A model generated the notes under the pieces. The model was not told the DNA's origin. It worked only from the letters and a program-made list of their open reading frames with translations, and ran no database searches. Both the position numbers and the translations under genes were made by a program. A stretch of DNA of 64,000 bases, from contig NZ_JBFONW020000001.1 of assembly GCF_040783535.2 (NCBI RefSeq), forward strand, positions 1,236,650 to 1,300,649. The letters are read 5' to 3'. This stretch comes from Aestuariibius insulae. Its GTDB lineage: Bacteria > Pseudomonadota > Alphaproteobacteria > Rhodobacterales > Rhodobacteraceae. Of the stretch, positions 44,687 through 53,238 are shown in pieces. Each line of letters starts with the position of its first letter. Position 1 is the stretch's first letter.

Positions 44687-45985
44687 ATGACCGAAACAAC
44701 CACCGACACACAGCCCGCCGCGCCTAAGCGCACTCTTGTTCAGAGCCTCGAGATCGATCTGCGGCTTCTTGGGATGATCGGCGCCTTTGCCATAGTTTGC
44801 GTCACGTTCAATGTGTTGACCGATGGGCGTTTCCTGACGCCGCGCAACATCTTCAACCTGACGATCCAGACCGCTTCAGTCGCTATCATGGCGACGGGCA
44901 TGGTCTTTATAATCGTGACCCGTCATATCGATCTGGCTGTCGGCGCGCTATTGGCCACTTGTTCGGCGATGATGGCGATGACGCAGACCACTTGGCTGCC
45001 GCAATATCTTGGGCTCGAGCTGGGCCATCCGCTGATCCCGTGGATCGCCATCGCGGTTGGCATCCTCACCGGCACGCTGATCGGCGCCTTTCAGGGCTGG
45101 CTCGTCGGCTACCAGTTGATCCCCGCCTTCATTGTCACGCTGGGCGGACTTCTGGTTTGGCGCAATGTCGGCTGGTATCTGACCAATGGCCAGACCATCG
45201 GCCCCCTTGATGAGACCTTTCGCGCTTTTGGCGGCATATCGGGGACGCTGGGCGAATTCTGGTCGTGGATCTTCGGCGTCGTGGCGACCGCTGCCGCGCT
45301 CTGGATTCTCGCCTCGAGCCGCCGCAACAAGAAGGCGCATGGCTTCCCGCTCAAACCGCTTTGGGCCGAGGCTGTCGTCGCCGCGATTGTGGCCATCGGT
45401 ATTATGGGCTTCATCTGGATCCTCAACAGCTATCAGATCCCGTCCCGCGTTCTGGCTCGTGATTTCGCGGCGCAGGGCTTGGAAGTACCCGAAGGCTACA
45501 CGGCGGCCTATGGTCTGCCGATTTCGGTCCTGCTGCTGATCGCCGTCGCTGTCGTGATGACCATCGTTGCCCGCCGTACCCGGCTAGGGCGCTATATCTT
45601 TGCCACCGGTGGCAATCCCGACGCGGCAGAGCTTTCGGGCATCAATACCCGCCTTCTGACGGTCAAGGTCTTCGCCATCATGGGGGCGCTTTGCGGTCTG
45701 GCCGCGCTCGTCGCCTCGGCGCGGCTCGCGAACCATTCCAACGATATCGGGACGCTGGACGAGCTGCGCGTAATCGCCGCCGCCGTCATTGGGGGCACCG
45801 CGCTCTCGGGCGGGATCGGCACGATCTATGGCGCGATCCTTGGCGCGCTTATCATGCAGTCGCTGCAGTCGGGGATGGCCATGGTTGGTGTCGACGCGCC
45901 GCTTCAGAACATCGTTGTCGGCTCGGTTCTGGTCCTCGCCGTGTGGATCGATATCGTCTATCGCCGCCGCATCGGGACAGGATGA
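44687..45985 (+). CDS. xylH: D-xylose ABC transporter permease XylH
   Basis: A 432-residue membrane protein with many segments. It has the family marks NIFNLTIQTASVAIMATGMV, IVTRHIDLAVGALLA and the late GNPDAAELSGINTRLLTVKVF with AAAVIGGTALSGGIGTIYGA. It forms the channel of the ABC xylose importer. It is followed by the ATPase gene after 61 bp. Confidence 0.93.
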   Translation: MTETTTDTQPAAPKRTLVQSLEIDLRLLGMIGAFAIVCVTFNVLTDGRFLTPRNIFNLTIQTASVAIMATGMVFIIVTRHIDLAVGALLATCSAMMAMTQTTWLPQYLGLELGHPLIPWIAIAVGILTGTLIGAFQGWLVGYQLIPAFIVTLGGLLVWRNVGWYLTNGQTIGPLDETFRAFGGISGTLGEFWSWIFGVVATAAALWILASSRRNKKAHGFPLKPLWAEAVVAAIVAIGIMGFIWILNSYQIPSRVLARDFAAQGLEVPEGYTAAYGLPISVLLLIAVAVVMTIVARRTRLGRYIFATGGNPDAAELSGINTRLLTVKVFAIMGALCGLAALVASARLANHSNDIGTLDELRVIAAAVIGGTALSGGIGTIYGAILGALIMQSLQSGMAMVGVDAPLQNIVVGSVLVLAVWIDIVYRRRIGTG

Positions 45986-46046
45986 TGGCTGGCGGCAAAG
46001 GCGAACCAGAGCCCGTATTCAACCAAAGCTTACCTGAGGCATACCC

Positions 46047-46799
46047 ATGACCCAGACCCCGCTTGTCGATCTTCGCGATATCTGCCTCTCCTTCGGCGGG
46101 GTGCGCGCTGTCGATCATGTCTCGATCGATCTTCATCCCGGCGAGGTTGTTGGTCTTTTGGGCCATAACGGTGCGGGAAAATCCACGCTGATCAAGATCC
46201 TGTCGGGGGCCTATGCCAAGGATTCCGGCGAGATCCGGATCAATGGCGAACTGGCCGAGATCAACTCCCCCCGCGATGCCCGCCGCTATAACATCGAAAC
46301 GATCTACCAGACGTTGGCCTTGGCCGATAACCTCGATGCGGCCTCCAACCTCTTTCTGGGCCGCGAGCTGACCACCGCGCTGGGCTTCGTCAACGACGCG
46401 CAGATGGAGGCGGAGACGCGCAAGATCATGGCGCGGCTCAACCCCAACTTCAAAAAGCTGAAAGAGCCGGTCTCGGCCCTGTCCGGTGGTCAGCGCCAGT
46501 CGGTTGCCATCGCTCGTGCCGTGTATTTCAACGCCAAGATCCTGATCATGGACGAGCCGACGGCAGCGCTGGGCGTGCATGAGACGCAGATGGTTGCCGA
46601 TCTGATCAAGGAGCTGAAATCCCAAGGGCTTGGCATCTTCCTGATCAGCCATGACACGCGTGAGATGCTCGATCTGTGCGACCGGGTTTCGGTGATGAAG
46701 AACGGTGCGCTGGTCGGCACCGAGCGGGTCGAGGATGTGACCGAGGACGATATCCTTTCGATGATCATCATGGGCAAGAACCCGAAGAAGGCGTCATGA
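46047..46799 (+). CDS. xylG: XylG-type ABC ATPase, single-domain form
   Basis: A 250-residue ATPase with one nucleotide-binding domain: Walker A (GHNGAGKST), signature (LSGGQRQSVAIARAV), Walker B (ILIMDEPTAAL) and an H-loop in LISHD. The classical XylG of E. coli has two such domains in about 500 residues, so this is a half-size version expected to work as a dimer. No remnant of a second domain is seen before xylB. Confidence 0.88.
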   Translation: MTQTPLVDLRDICLSFGGVRAVDHVSIDLHPGEVVGLLGHNGAGKSTLIKILSGAYAKDSGEIRINGELAEINSPRDARRYNIETIYQTLALADNLDAASNLFLGRELTTALGFVNDAQMEAETRKIMARLNPNFKKLKEPVSALSGGQRQSVAIARAVYFNAKILIMDEPTAALGVHETQMVADLIKELKSQGLGIFLISHDTREMLDLCDRVSVMKNGALVGTERVEDVTEDDILSMIIMGKNPKKAS

Positions 46800-46854
46800 T
46801 CCATAAGGCTTTGTTCGCGCTGGCCTGTGCGCCGCTCCGGACCTAGGATGCGGC

Positions 46855-48279
46855 ATGTATATCGGGCTTGATCTTGGCACATCCGGGCTCAAAGGCGTCG
46901 TGCTGGATGAGGATGACAGTATCCTTGCCGAAGCGAGCGCGCCGCTTACCGTGCAGCGCCCGCATCCCGGCTGGTCCGAGCAGGATCCTCAAAGCTGGAT
47001 CGCCGCAGCTGAGGCCGTTCTGGCCGAGCTGGGGCGGCAGGTTGATCTTGGCTCGATCAAGGCCATCGGTCTGTCGGGGCAAATGCATGGGGCGACGCTT
47101 GTTGGCGAGGATGATCGTGCCTTGCGTCCTTCCATCCTTTGGAACGACACGCGGGCGAGCGAGGAGGCGGCGTCTTTAGATGATGCGGAGGCGCATGAGG
47201 CGACCGGAAACATCGTCTTTCCCGGCTTCACGGCGCCCAAGCTGCTTTGGGTGAGATCCCATGAGCCGGAGGTCTATGAGCGGATCCACAAGGTGTTGTT
47301 GCCGAAGGATTTCCTGCGTCTGTGGCTGACCGGGGAGGCGGTCACCGATCTGTCGGATGCGTCTGGCACCAGTTGGCTCGACGTTGGAGCGCGGGACTGG
47401 TCGGACCGAATGCTGGAGAGGACAGGCTTGAGCCGGGATCTCATGCCGGACCTTCGGGAGGGTCTGGAGGCGACGGCCGAGATCCGGGATGATCTGGCGG
47501 GCCGGTTCGGGCTGCGCAAAGGGATCCCGGTCGTGGCGGGCGGCGGTGATAATGCCGCCTCTGCTGTCGGTCTTGGCGTGACGGATCCGGGGCAGGCCTT
47601 TGTCTCCCTCGGGACGTCAGGTGTCCTTTTCGCGGCGACGGGCGGCTATTACCCAGCGCCAGAAACCGCTGTACATACGTTCTGTCACGCTTTGCCCGGG
47701 ATGTGGCACCAGATGGGTGTGATCCTATCAGCGACGGATAGTCTGAACTGGCTGGCAAGGCAGATGGGCGAAGATCCGGCCGATCTGACGAAAGATCTGA
47801 CGCGGCTTGAGGCGCCGAGGCAGTCGCTCTTTCTTCCTTATCTGGGAGGCGAGCGGACGCCGCATAACGACGCCCGCATCCGGGGCCAGCTTCTTAACCT
47901 CGATCATGGGACGGATCGGACGGCGCTGACCCGTGCGGTTCTGGAGGGCGTCACGCATGCCTTGCGCGATTGCCGGGATGCCTTGGCTGCGACGGGAACG
48001 TCAATGAGCCGTCTGATTGCGACGGGCGGCGGCGCCCGGTCGGACTATTGGCTGGAGGCGATCGCGACTTCGCTGGAGATCTCTGTTGATCTGCCCCAGA
48101 GCGAGAACGGCGCGGCGTTCGGAGCGGCCCGCCTTGCCATGGGGCCGTCTGGCCGCACCGAGTTCGCCGCGCCGCCGATCGCGCGCAGCATCGATCCCAA
48201 CCCGTCTTTGACCGACGCCTTTTCCGAGGCGCATACCCGCTACAAAGCGGCCTACGAGGCCGTGAAAGGACTGAGATGA
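46855..48279 (+). CDS. xylB: Xylulokinase XylB
   Basis: A 474-residue FGGY-family kinase. It has YIGLDLGTSGLKGVVLDED, the substrate region GLSGQMHGATL, and the ATP-side motifs GGGDNAASAVGLG, GTSGVLFA and ATGGGARSDYWLEAI. It phosphorylates D-xylulose, the product of XylA, to D-xylulose-5-phosphate for the pentose-phosphate pathway. It overlaps xylA by 4 bp (ATGA at 48276). Confidence 0.94.
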   Translation: MYIGLDLGTSGLKGVVLDEDDSILAEASAPLTVQRPHPGWSEQDPQSWIAAAEAVLAELGRQVDLGSIKAIGLSGQMHGATLVGEDDRALRPSILWNDTRASEEAASLDDAEAHEATGNIVFPGFTAPKLLWVRSHEPEVYERIHKVLLPKDFLRLWLTGEAVTDLSDASGTSWLDVGARDWSDRMLERTGLSRDLMPDLREGLEATAEIRDDLAGRFGLRKGIPVVAGGGDNAASAVGLGVTDPGQAFVSLGTSGVLFAATGGYYPAPETAVHTFCHALPGMWHQMGVILSATDSLNWLARQMGEDPADLTKDLTRLEAPRQSLFLPYLGGERTPHNDARIRGQLLNLDHGTDRTALTRAVLEGVTHALRDCRDALAATGTSMSRLIATGGGARSDYWLEAIATSLEISVDLPQSENGAAFGAARLAMGPSGRTEFAAPPIARSIDPNPSLTDAFSEAHTRYKAAYEAVKGLR

Positions 48280-49574
48280 CTGACTTTTTCGCCGGCATTC
48301 CCAAGATCGCATATGAGGGTCCGGACAGCGACAACGACTATGCGTTCCGCCACTACAATCCCGATGAGGAGGTGTTCGGCAAACGGCTGGAAGATCATCT
48401 GAGGTTTGCCGTCGCCTATTGGCATTCCTTCGCTTGGGAGGGGGGCGATCCGTTCGGCGGTCAGACCTTCCTTCGCCCCTGGTTCGGCGACACGATGGAG
48501 GCTGCCAAACTGAAGGCGGACGCCGCTTTCGAGATGTTTGCGATCCTAGGCCAGCCGTTCTTTTGCTTTCATGACGCCGATGTCCGGCCCAAAGGTGAGA
48601 CGTTCGCGGAGAATACTAGTCGTCTCAGGGAGATGACGGATTATTTTCAGGGCAAGATGGAGCAAACGGGAACACGCCTGTTGTGGGGAACGGCGAACCT
48701 TTTCAGCCATCGCCGCTACATGGCTGGAGCCGCGACGAACCCCGATCCGGATGTCTTCGCCTTTGCTGCTGCCACTGTCAAAACCTGCATCGATGCGACC
48801 CAGCAGCTTGGAGGGCAGAACTACGTTCTTTGGGGCGGGCGCGAGGGGTATGAGACGCTGCTCAACACCGATCTGACGCGGGAGCGGCAGCAGGCGGGAC
48901 GGTTCCTGTCGATGGCGGTCGATTACGCGAAGAAGATCGGGTTCGAGGGCACGATCCTGATCGAACCCAAGCCGCAGGAGCCGACAAAGCATCAATACGA
49001 CTACGACGTGGCGACGGTTTACTCCTTCTTAACGGAGTTCGGGCTACAGGATGAGGTGAAGGTGAATATCGAACAGGGCCATGCCATACTCGCGGGGCAC
49101 TCTTTCGAGCACGAGCTTGCCTTGGCTGCCAGTCTGGGCGTGCTCGGCTCGATCGATATGAACCGGAACGACTACCAGTCGGGATGGGATACCGATCAGT
49201 TTCCGAACAGCGTTCCTGAGGTCATGCTGGCCTATTACGAGGTGTTGAAGGCCGGCGGTTTCACCACCGGAGGGACTAACTTCGACGCTAAGCTGCGACG
49301 GCAGTCGCTCGATGCGTCCGATTTGATCCTTGCCCATGTCGGCGCGATGGATGTCTGCGCGGCTGGACTGAAAGCCGCGGCGCGGATGCTGGAGGACGGA
49401 AAGCTCGAGGACGCGCGCACGGCCCGCTATGCCGGATGGACGAGCGAGCGCGGCGATGTGTTGGATCAGGACCTTGAGACGATCGCGGCCGATGTCGAGC
49501 AGAACGATATCAATCCGCAACCGCATTCGGGCCGTCAGGAGGCCTTGGAAAATCTGGTGAACCGCTACCTCTAG
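48276..49574 (+). CDS. xylA: Xylose isomerase XylA
   Basis: A 432-residue TIM-barrel enzyme with typical marks: FFCFHDADVRPKGETFAENT (active-site His), the metal-binding block LWGGREGYETLLNTD, ILIEPKPQEPTKHQYDYDV and NIEQGHAILAGHSFEHE. It converts D-xylose to D-xylulose. Length fits the class II xylose isomerases. It completes an isomerase route together with XylB and XylFGH. Confidence 0.96.
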   Translation: MTDFFAGIPKIAYEGPDSDNDYAFRHYNPDEEVFGKRLEDHLRFAVAYWHSFAWEGGDPFGGQTFLRPWFGDTMEAAKLKADAAFEMFAILGQPFFCFHDADVRPKGETFAENTSRLREMTDYFQGKMEQTGTRLLWGTANLFSHRRYMAGAATNPDPDVFAFAAATVKTCIDATQQLGGQNYVLWGGREGYETLLNTDLTRERQQAGRFLSMAVDYAKKIGFEGTILIEPKPQEPTKHQYDYDVATVYSFLTEFGLQDEVKVNIEQGHAILAGHSFEHELALAASLGVLGSIDMNRNDYQSGWDTDQFPNSVPEVMLAYYEVLKAGGFTTGGTNFDAKLRRQSLDASDLILAHVGAMDVCAAGLKAAARMLEDGKLEDARTARYAGWTSERGDVLDQDLETIAADVEQNDINPQPHSGRQEALENLVNRYL

Positions 49575-49577
49575 CCG

Positions 49578-50345
49578 ATGTTGACGGATAGCCAGATCGA
49601 AGAGGTGGAACGCCTCGCCGCGACCGCGCCTGACGGGGCGTACGGAGACCTGCCGCTGATCTGGCGGCACGAGGGTGCGACGAGCTATATCGACCTTGAT
49701 ACGTCGCTGTGGCAGCGGGATCTCGATCCGGACGGACGTTTGCTTGCTTTGGCCTGTGGTGCCCGGATCGAGGCGGCGGTCCTTGTCCTGTCCCAGCATA
49801 ATGTGTCGGTGCGGGTCGCGAATATGCTGAGCCTTCGGCTTCTGGCGGCAGAGGGGCGGGCGCCGGTTGCGATCCTGCTTCTTTCCGGCGGAGAGACGGC
49901 GAAGCCTGCCCAGCGCATGATTGCACGGCGCCAGGACTGGACTGTGCCTTTCGCGGCCGGTCCGGTCGATCTTTTTGGGTGGAGTCCGGATCGCGCAAGG
50001 CTGGTGACAGATGCGCCGGGGCGGGACCTGATTGCCGATCTTGCCAGAGAGGTGACGAAAGCGAACGCGGAGGGAGTGGCGGCGCAGATCCGGTCCGCTG
50101 CGGTCGTGGCGCTTCATACCAGCCCGGTCGAGATGAAGCATCTCGATTCCGGGCGAATGCTGTACCGGCTCTGGCTCGATGCGACCGGTCTGCGCCTTGC
50201 GGGCCGCCAGATCGACGCCTTGGCAGCGGATGCGGCGACGTCGGATCTTTTGTCAAAGCGGTATGCGGTGGCGCCTGACCGGCGTCTGGATGCGGTGGTC
50301 TGCTTTGGCCCGACAGATCCGCCGGAGGATCGCTCTGGTCCGTAA
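49578..50345 (+). CDS. Nitroreductase-like hypothetical protein
   Basis: A 255-residue soluble protein starting 3 bp after xylA, so it is probably co-transcribed. The C-terminal part (RMLYRLWLDATGLRLAGRQI then PDRRLDAVVCFGPTD) resembles the end of nitroreductase-fold flavoproteins. The N-terminal half (EVERLAATAPDGAYGDLPLIW, LALACGARIEAAVLVLSQHN) fits a remote member of the same fold. The link to xylose is unclear. Confidence 0.5.
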   Translation: MLTDSQIEEVERLAATAPDGAYGDLPLIWRHEGATSYIDLDTSLWQRDLDPDGRLLALACGARIEAAVLVLSQHNVSVRVANMLSLRLLAAEGRAPVAILLLSGGETAKPAQRMIARRQDWTVPFAAGPVDLFGWSPDRARLVTDAPGRDLIADLAREVTKANAEGVAAQIRSAAVVALHTSPVEMKHLDSGRMLYRLWLDATGLRLAGRQIDALAADAATSDLLSKRYAVAPDRRLDAVVCFGPTDPPEDRSGP

Positions 50346-50347
50346 GC

Positions 50348-51628
50348 TCAGTCGACCGGCAGACCGCTGGGAACCGATGTCGGACGCCCGAGAGGGCGGC
50401 GGTCGACTGTTTCTCCAGTCAACGCGTTCAGAAAGGCGATCACGTCGGCAATCTCGGCCTCGGTCAGGGCGACGGGCGTGATGTCGATCTGCCGCTCGAG
50501 GCGCTCCTGTTCGCGGAGATCGGTGGTAACGATGAAATCAATCGCGGATATGGCAGGTGCATCCGGTAGCTTTGCTAGATCAACATGCCATACTTTTCGC
50601 GATGAGGCGGGATCAAGATGTTGCCGGATGATGCCGTCGAGTGTCGGCCAAGCACCGTTATGGCCATAAGGAGCGGTCAGGGCGACGTTTCGGAGGGATG
50701 GCGTCTTGAAGCGGTAGGCATCTTCGAGCGCGTCGCTTTCGCCCATCCGGCCCACGTCGCGCGGCATCGGATCGAACCGGCGCGTGCGACCAGGGCCAAA
50801 GGCGGGCAGGCCAAGTGCGTGAAACTGCTGATCTGAGAAGAGTGGCCCGGAATGGCAGGAGGCGCAGTTTCCCCTCCCGAAGAAAAGGCTGCGGCCGTGT
50901 TCTGCTGCAGCGGGGAGAGGCCGACCGGCGAGCCAGGCATCATAGGGGCTGTCATGGCTTTGCCATTCGCTGACGATGAAGGCGCCGAGCGCATTCGCGA
51001 TTTCGACGATGGTGATGTCGGCGCTTGTTTCGACCTCTTCGAAGGCCTGGGTGAAGAGGTCTGCGTAACCGGGGATGGCCCGGATCCGGTCGGCCAGGAT
51101 CGGCCATGCGGCGTCGATCCGGTCATGGACCGCGCCCGCGACATCGTTTTCGCCGGGATTGCCCGCCATCTCGAACTGCGCCGTTAGCGGGAAGAGCGCT
51201 TGGGCGGCGACGATGTGGTCAAGGCCTTGCGGCAGCCATTCCTCGGCCGGGGAGTTAAAGCCGTTGCCGAAGAGGTCGGAGACCTCCAGCCGCCCGTCAT
51301 GAAACAGGACGCGAATCTCTTTGTGGCCCAGATTCCAAAGCGCGGGTGCATTACGTGGAATGCGCTTGCGAATGTCACCCGCGCGGCGCTCGGGGCCGAG
51401 ACCGTCTCCGCCTTCTCCGATCCCGAGGGAGAGGCCGTCGGTGCCGTGCAGGTCGTGGTGATGGCAAGTCCCGCAGGAGATATTCCGGTTGCCGCTCAGG
51501 ATCTTGTCGTAAAAGAGCAGTTGCCCGATCCGGGCTTGTGCCGGATCCGCAGGCAGGAAATCATCCGGGGCAATTGGCTCTGCCGTCACAGGGCCTACCA
51601 GACAGATGAGAAGGAGAAGAACACGCAT
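50348..51628 (-). CDS. Di-heme MauG-family protein, second paralogue
   Basis: A 426-residue exported protein. ATG 51628 is chosen for its signal peptide (LLLLICLVGPVTA), although the frame is open further upstream. It shares LGQLLFYDKILSGNRNISCG-type sequence with the 39238 protein, the heme sites CGTCHHHD and CASCHSGPL, and the tail VPSGLPVD. The start codon overlaps that of the SEL1 gene on the other strand (CATG at 51626-51629). It ends 2 bp from the convergent xyl-operon gene. Confidence 0.9.
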   Translation of the reverse strand: MRVLLLLICLVGPVTAEPIAPDDFLPADPAQARIGQLLFYDKILSGNRNISCGTCHHHDLHGTDGLSLGIGEGGDGLGPERRAGDIRKRIPRNAPALWNLGHKEIRVLFHDGRLEVSDLFGNGFNSPAEEWLPQGLDHIVAAQALFPLTAQFEMAGNPGENDVAGAVHDRIDAAWPILADRIRAIPGYADLFTQAFEEVETSADITIVEIANALGAFIVSEWQSHDSPYDAWLAGRPLPAAAEHGRSLFFGRGNCASCHSGPLFSDQQFHALGLPAFGPGRTRRFDPMPRDVGRMGESDALEDAYRFKTPSLRNVALTAPYGHNGAWPTLDGIIRQHLDPASSRKVWHVDLAKLPDAPAISAIDFIVTTDLREQERLERQIDITPVALTEAEIADVIAFLNALTGETVDRRPLGRPTSVPSGLPVD

Positions 51629-52106
51629 GATCCGGATTGTCCTGCTCTGCGCCGCGATGGCAACCCTCTCGACCAGTGTCGCCGCCGAAATAGAGCAAGC
51701 GCGCGATCTGATGGAGGCTGGACAGTTCGAGGAGGCACGCGAGGCGCTGTGGCCCGCCGCGAGATCCGGCAATGCCGATGCCGAAGAGCTGATCGGGGTG
51801 ATGTATGCCCTTGGCCTAGGCGTGGAGAAAGACCCGGTGCGGGCTTTTGACTGGTATCTTCGGTCTGCCATGAAGGGTCATCCGGGGGCGCAGTCGGGGG
51901 TCGGTTGGTACTATGAAGAGGGGATCGGAATGCCCGCGCCGGATCTCGTGCGGGCCTATATGTGGTACGTTCTGAGTGCCATTGGCGGTGATCCGGACGC
52001 GGCGATCAGCCAGGAAGAGATCGTCAAGAAAATGACCGCCGATCAGATCCGTCAGGCCGAGGCGATGGTGGCGGACTATCGGGTCTGGATGTACCCGTTC
52101 CGATAA
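51627..52106 (+). CDS. Secreted SEL1/TPR-like repeat protein
   Basis: A 159-residue exported protein from ATG 51627 (AAGGAG upstream), with a signal peptide (VLLCAAMATLSTSVAA). It has SEL1-type helical repeats: ARSGNADAEELIGVMYALGLGV, RSAMKGHPGAQSGVGWYYEEG and AYMWYVLSAIGGDPDA. Such proteins usually form scaffolds for protein interaction. It is divergent from the MauG paralogue, sharing two bases of start codon with it. Confidence 0.85.
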   Translation: MIRIVLLCAAMATLSTSVAAEIEQARDLMEAGQFEEAREALWPAARSGNADAEELIGVMYALGLGVEKDPVRAFDWYLRSAMKGHPGAQSGVGWYYEEGIGMPAPDLVRAYMWYVLSAIGGDPDAAISQEEIVKKMTADQIRQAEAMVADYRVWMYPFR

Positions 52107-52132
52107 AGGGCCGCCCCCGGGGGGCGGCCCTT
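52106..52132. terminator. Strong bidirectional terminator
   Basis: A GC-rich hairpin with stem AAGGGCCGCCCCC and complement, flanked by A and T residues, lies between the convergent SEL1 and TRAP-binding-protein genes. Confidence 0.75.
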
Positions 52133-52150
52133 CGTCAGTGCATTAGTCAA

Positions 52151-53203
52151 TCAGTTCATGTCCGTCTGGTAGACTGCATCGATCTGCGCTTCGGCTTCCT
52201 CTACCGCGGAGATCATCGCGTCTAGGATGTCGGAGCCACCATCGATATTTTCACGGAACCACTCCTGAACCGGCTGGGCCGCTTCGGCGAAGGCTGCCTT
52301 TTCCTCGGGTGTTGGCACGTAGAGGTCCCCGCCACCGGCGACGAAATCCTCATAGGCCTGGATCGACTTGCGCTTGGGCGAAGCGAAGGTGGCCTGCTGG
52401 AGCTGGTAGAAGCCGTCGACCACCACCTTGCGCATGTCTTCGGGCATGCCAGTGAAGGTTTCGTTGTTCATGAACCAGAGCGCGCCCATATAGGCATGTC
52501 CATCAAGCGTCACATATTGCAGGCCGGCATCTGGGAACTTCATGTTCATGATGTCGGTGATGCCATTCTTGGACCCGTCGACGACGCCCGTCTGGAACGA
52601 GGTGAAGAGCTCGGGCCACGGGATCGGTGTCGGGGAGGCGCCCAGCGCCTTGACCAGTTCCTGCGGCAGATCGGCGACGACCGTCCGGATCTTGAGCCCT
52701 TCCATGTCGGCAGGAGCTTGCACCCGGCGCTGCGTGTTCGCGAAGTTGCGCCAGCCGCCGGTATTGCCGACGGTCATGAGCCGGATCGCATCGTCCGAGC
52801 TTTCGCGCACCATCTGCTGCATCTGGGTGACGAAAGGCGAGCCGTTGGCCAGCACCGTTTCCGCCACGCGGTCATCCGCCATCAGGTAGGGAAGGTCGAG
52901 GACCTGTACGAAGGGAAAGATCCCCGCCGTGCCGCCTGAGGTCGACACATAGATGTCGATAGAGCCTTCGGCCACGCCTTCGAGGCATTCCGCCCCGGTC
53001 GAGCAAAGCTGCGTGCCGATGAAAAGCTCAACGGCGATAGCGCCGTTTGAGGCCGCTTCGACGTAGTTCTTGAAGACGACGAGGCCGTCATAATCCTCGT
53101 CGTTTTCGTTGGAGTTGGCCGTGGCGCGCAAGGTGTAGTCCTGCGCGGCCGCGCTGCTGGCGACGAGAGCGGCAAGTGCCGCTGCGCCCAGAGTTTTCAA
53201 CAT
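52151..53203 (-). CDS. TRAP transporter substrate-binding protein (DctP family)
   Basis: A 350-residue periplasmic protein from ATG 53203 with a signal peptide (LGAAALAALVASSAAAQ). It shows the family plan: YTLRATANSNENDEDYDG, EVFIG-like AVELFIGTQLCSTGAECLEG, NFANTQRRVQAPADMEGLKIR with the Arg that pairs with the ligand's acidic group, and VVDGSKNGITDIM. It delivers a small anionic compound to the DctQM permease. Here that may be a sulfonated sugar, judged from neighbouring genes. Confidence 0.9.
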   Translation of the reverse strand: MLKTLGAAALAALVASSAAAQDYTLRATANSNENDEDYDGLVVFKNYVEAASNGAIAVELFIGTQLCSTGAECLEGVAEGSIDIYVSTSGGTAGIFPFVQVLDLPYLMADDRVAETVLANGSPFVTQMQQMVRESSDDAIRLMTVGNTGGWRNFANTQRRVQAPADMEGLKIRTVVADLPQELVKALGASPTPIPWPELFTSFQTGVVDGSKNGITDIMNMKFPDAGLQYVTLDGHAYMGALWFMNNETFTGMPEDMRKVVVDGFYQLQQATFASPKRKSIQAYEDFVAGGGDLYVPTPEEKAAFAEAAQPVQEWFRENIDGGSDILDAMISAVEEAEAQIDAVYQTDMN

Positions 53204-53238
53204 GGTTATCCTCCCTATGGATATTGGTTGATTGATGG

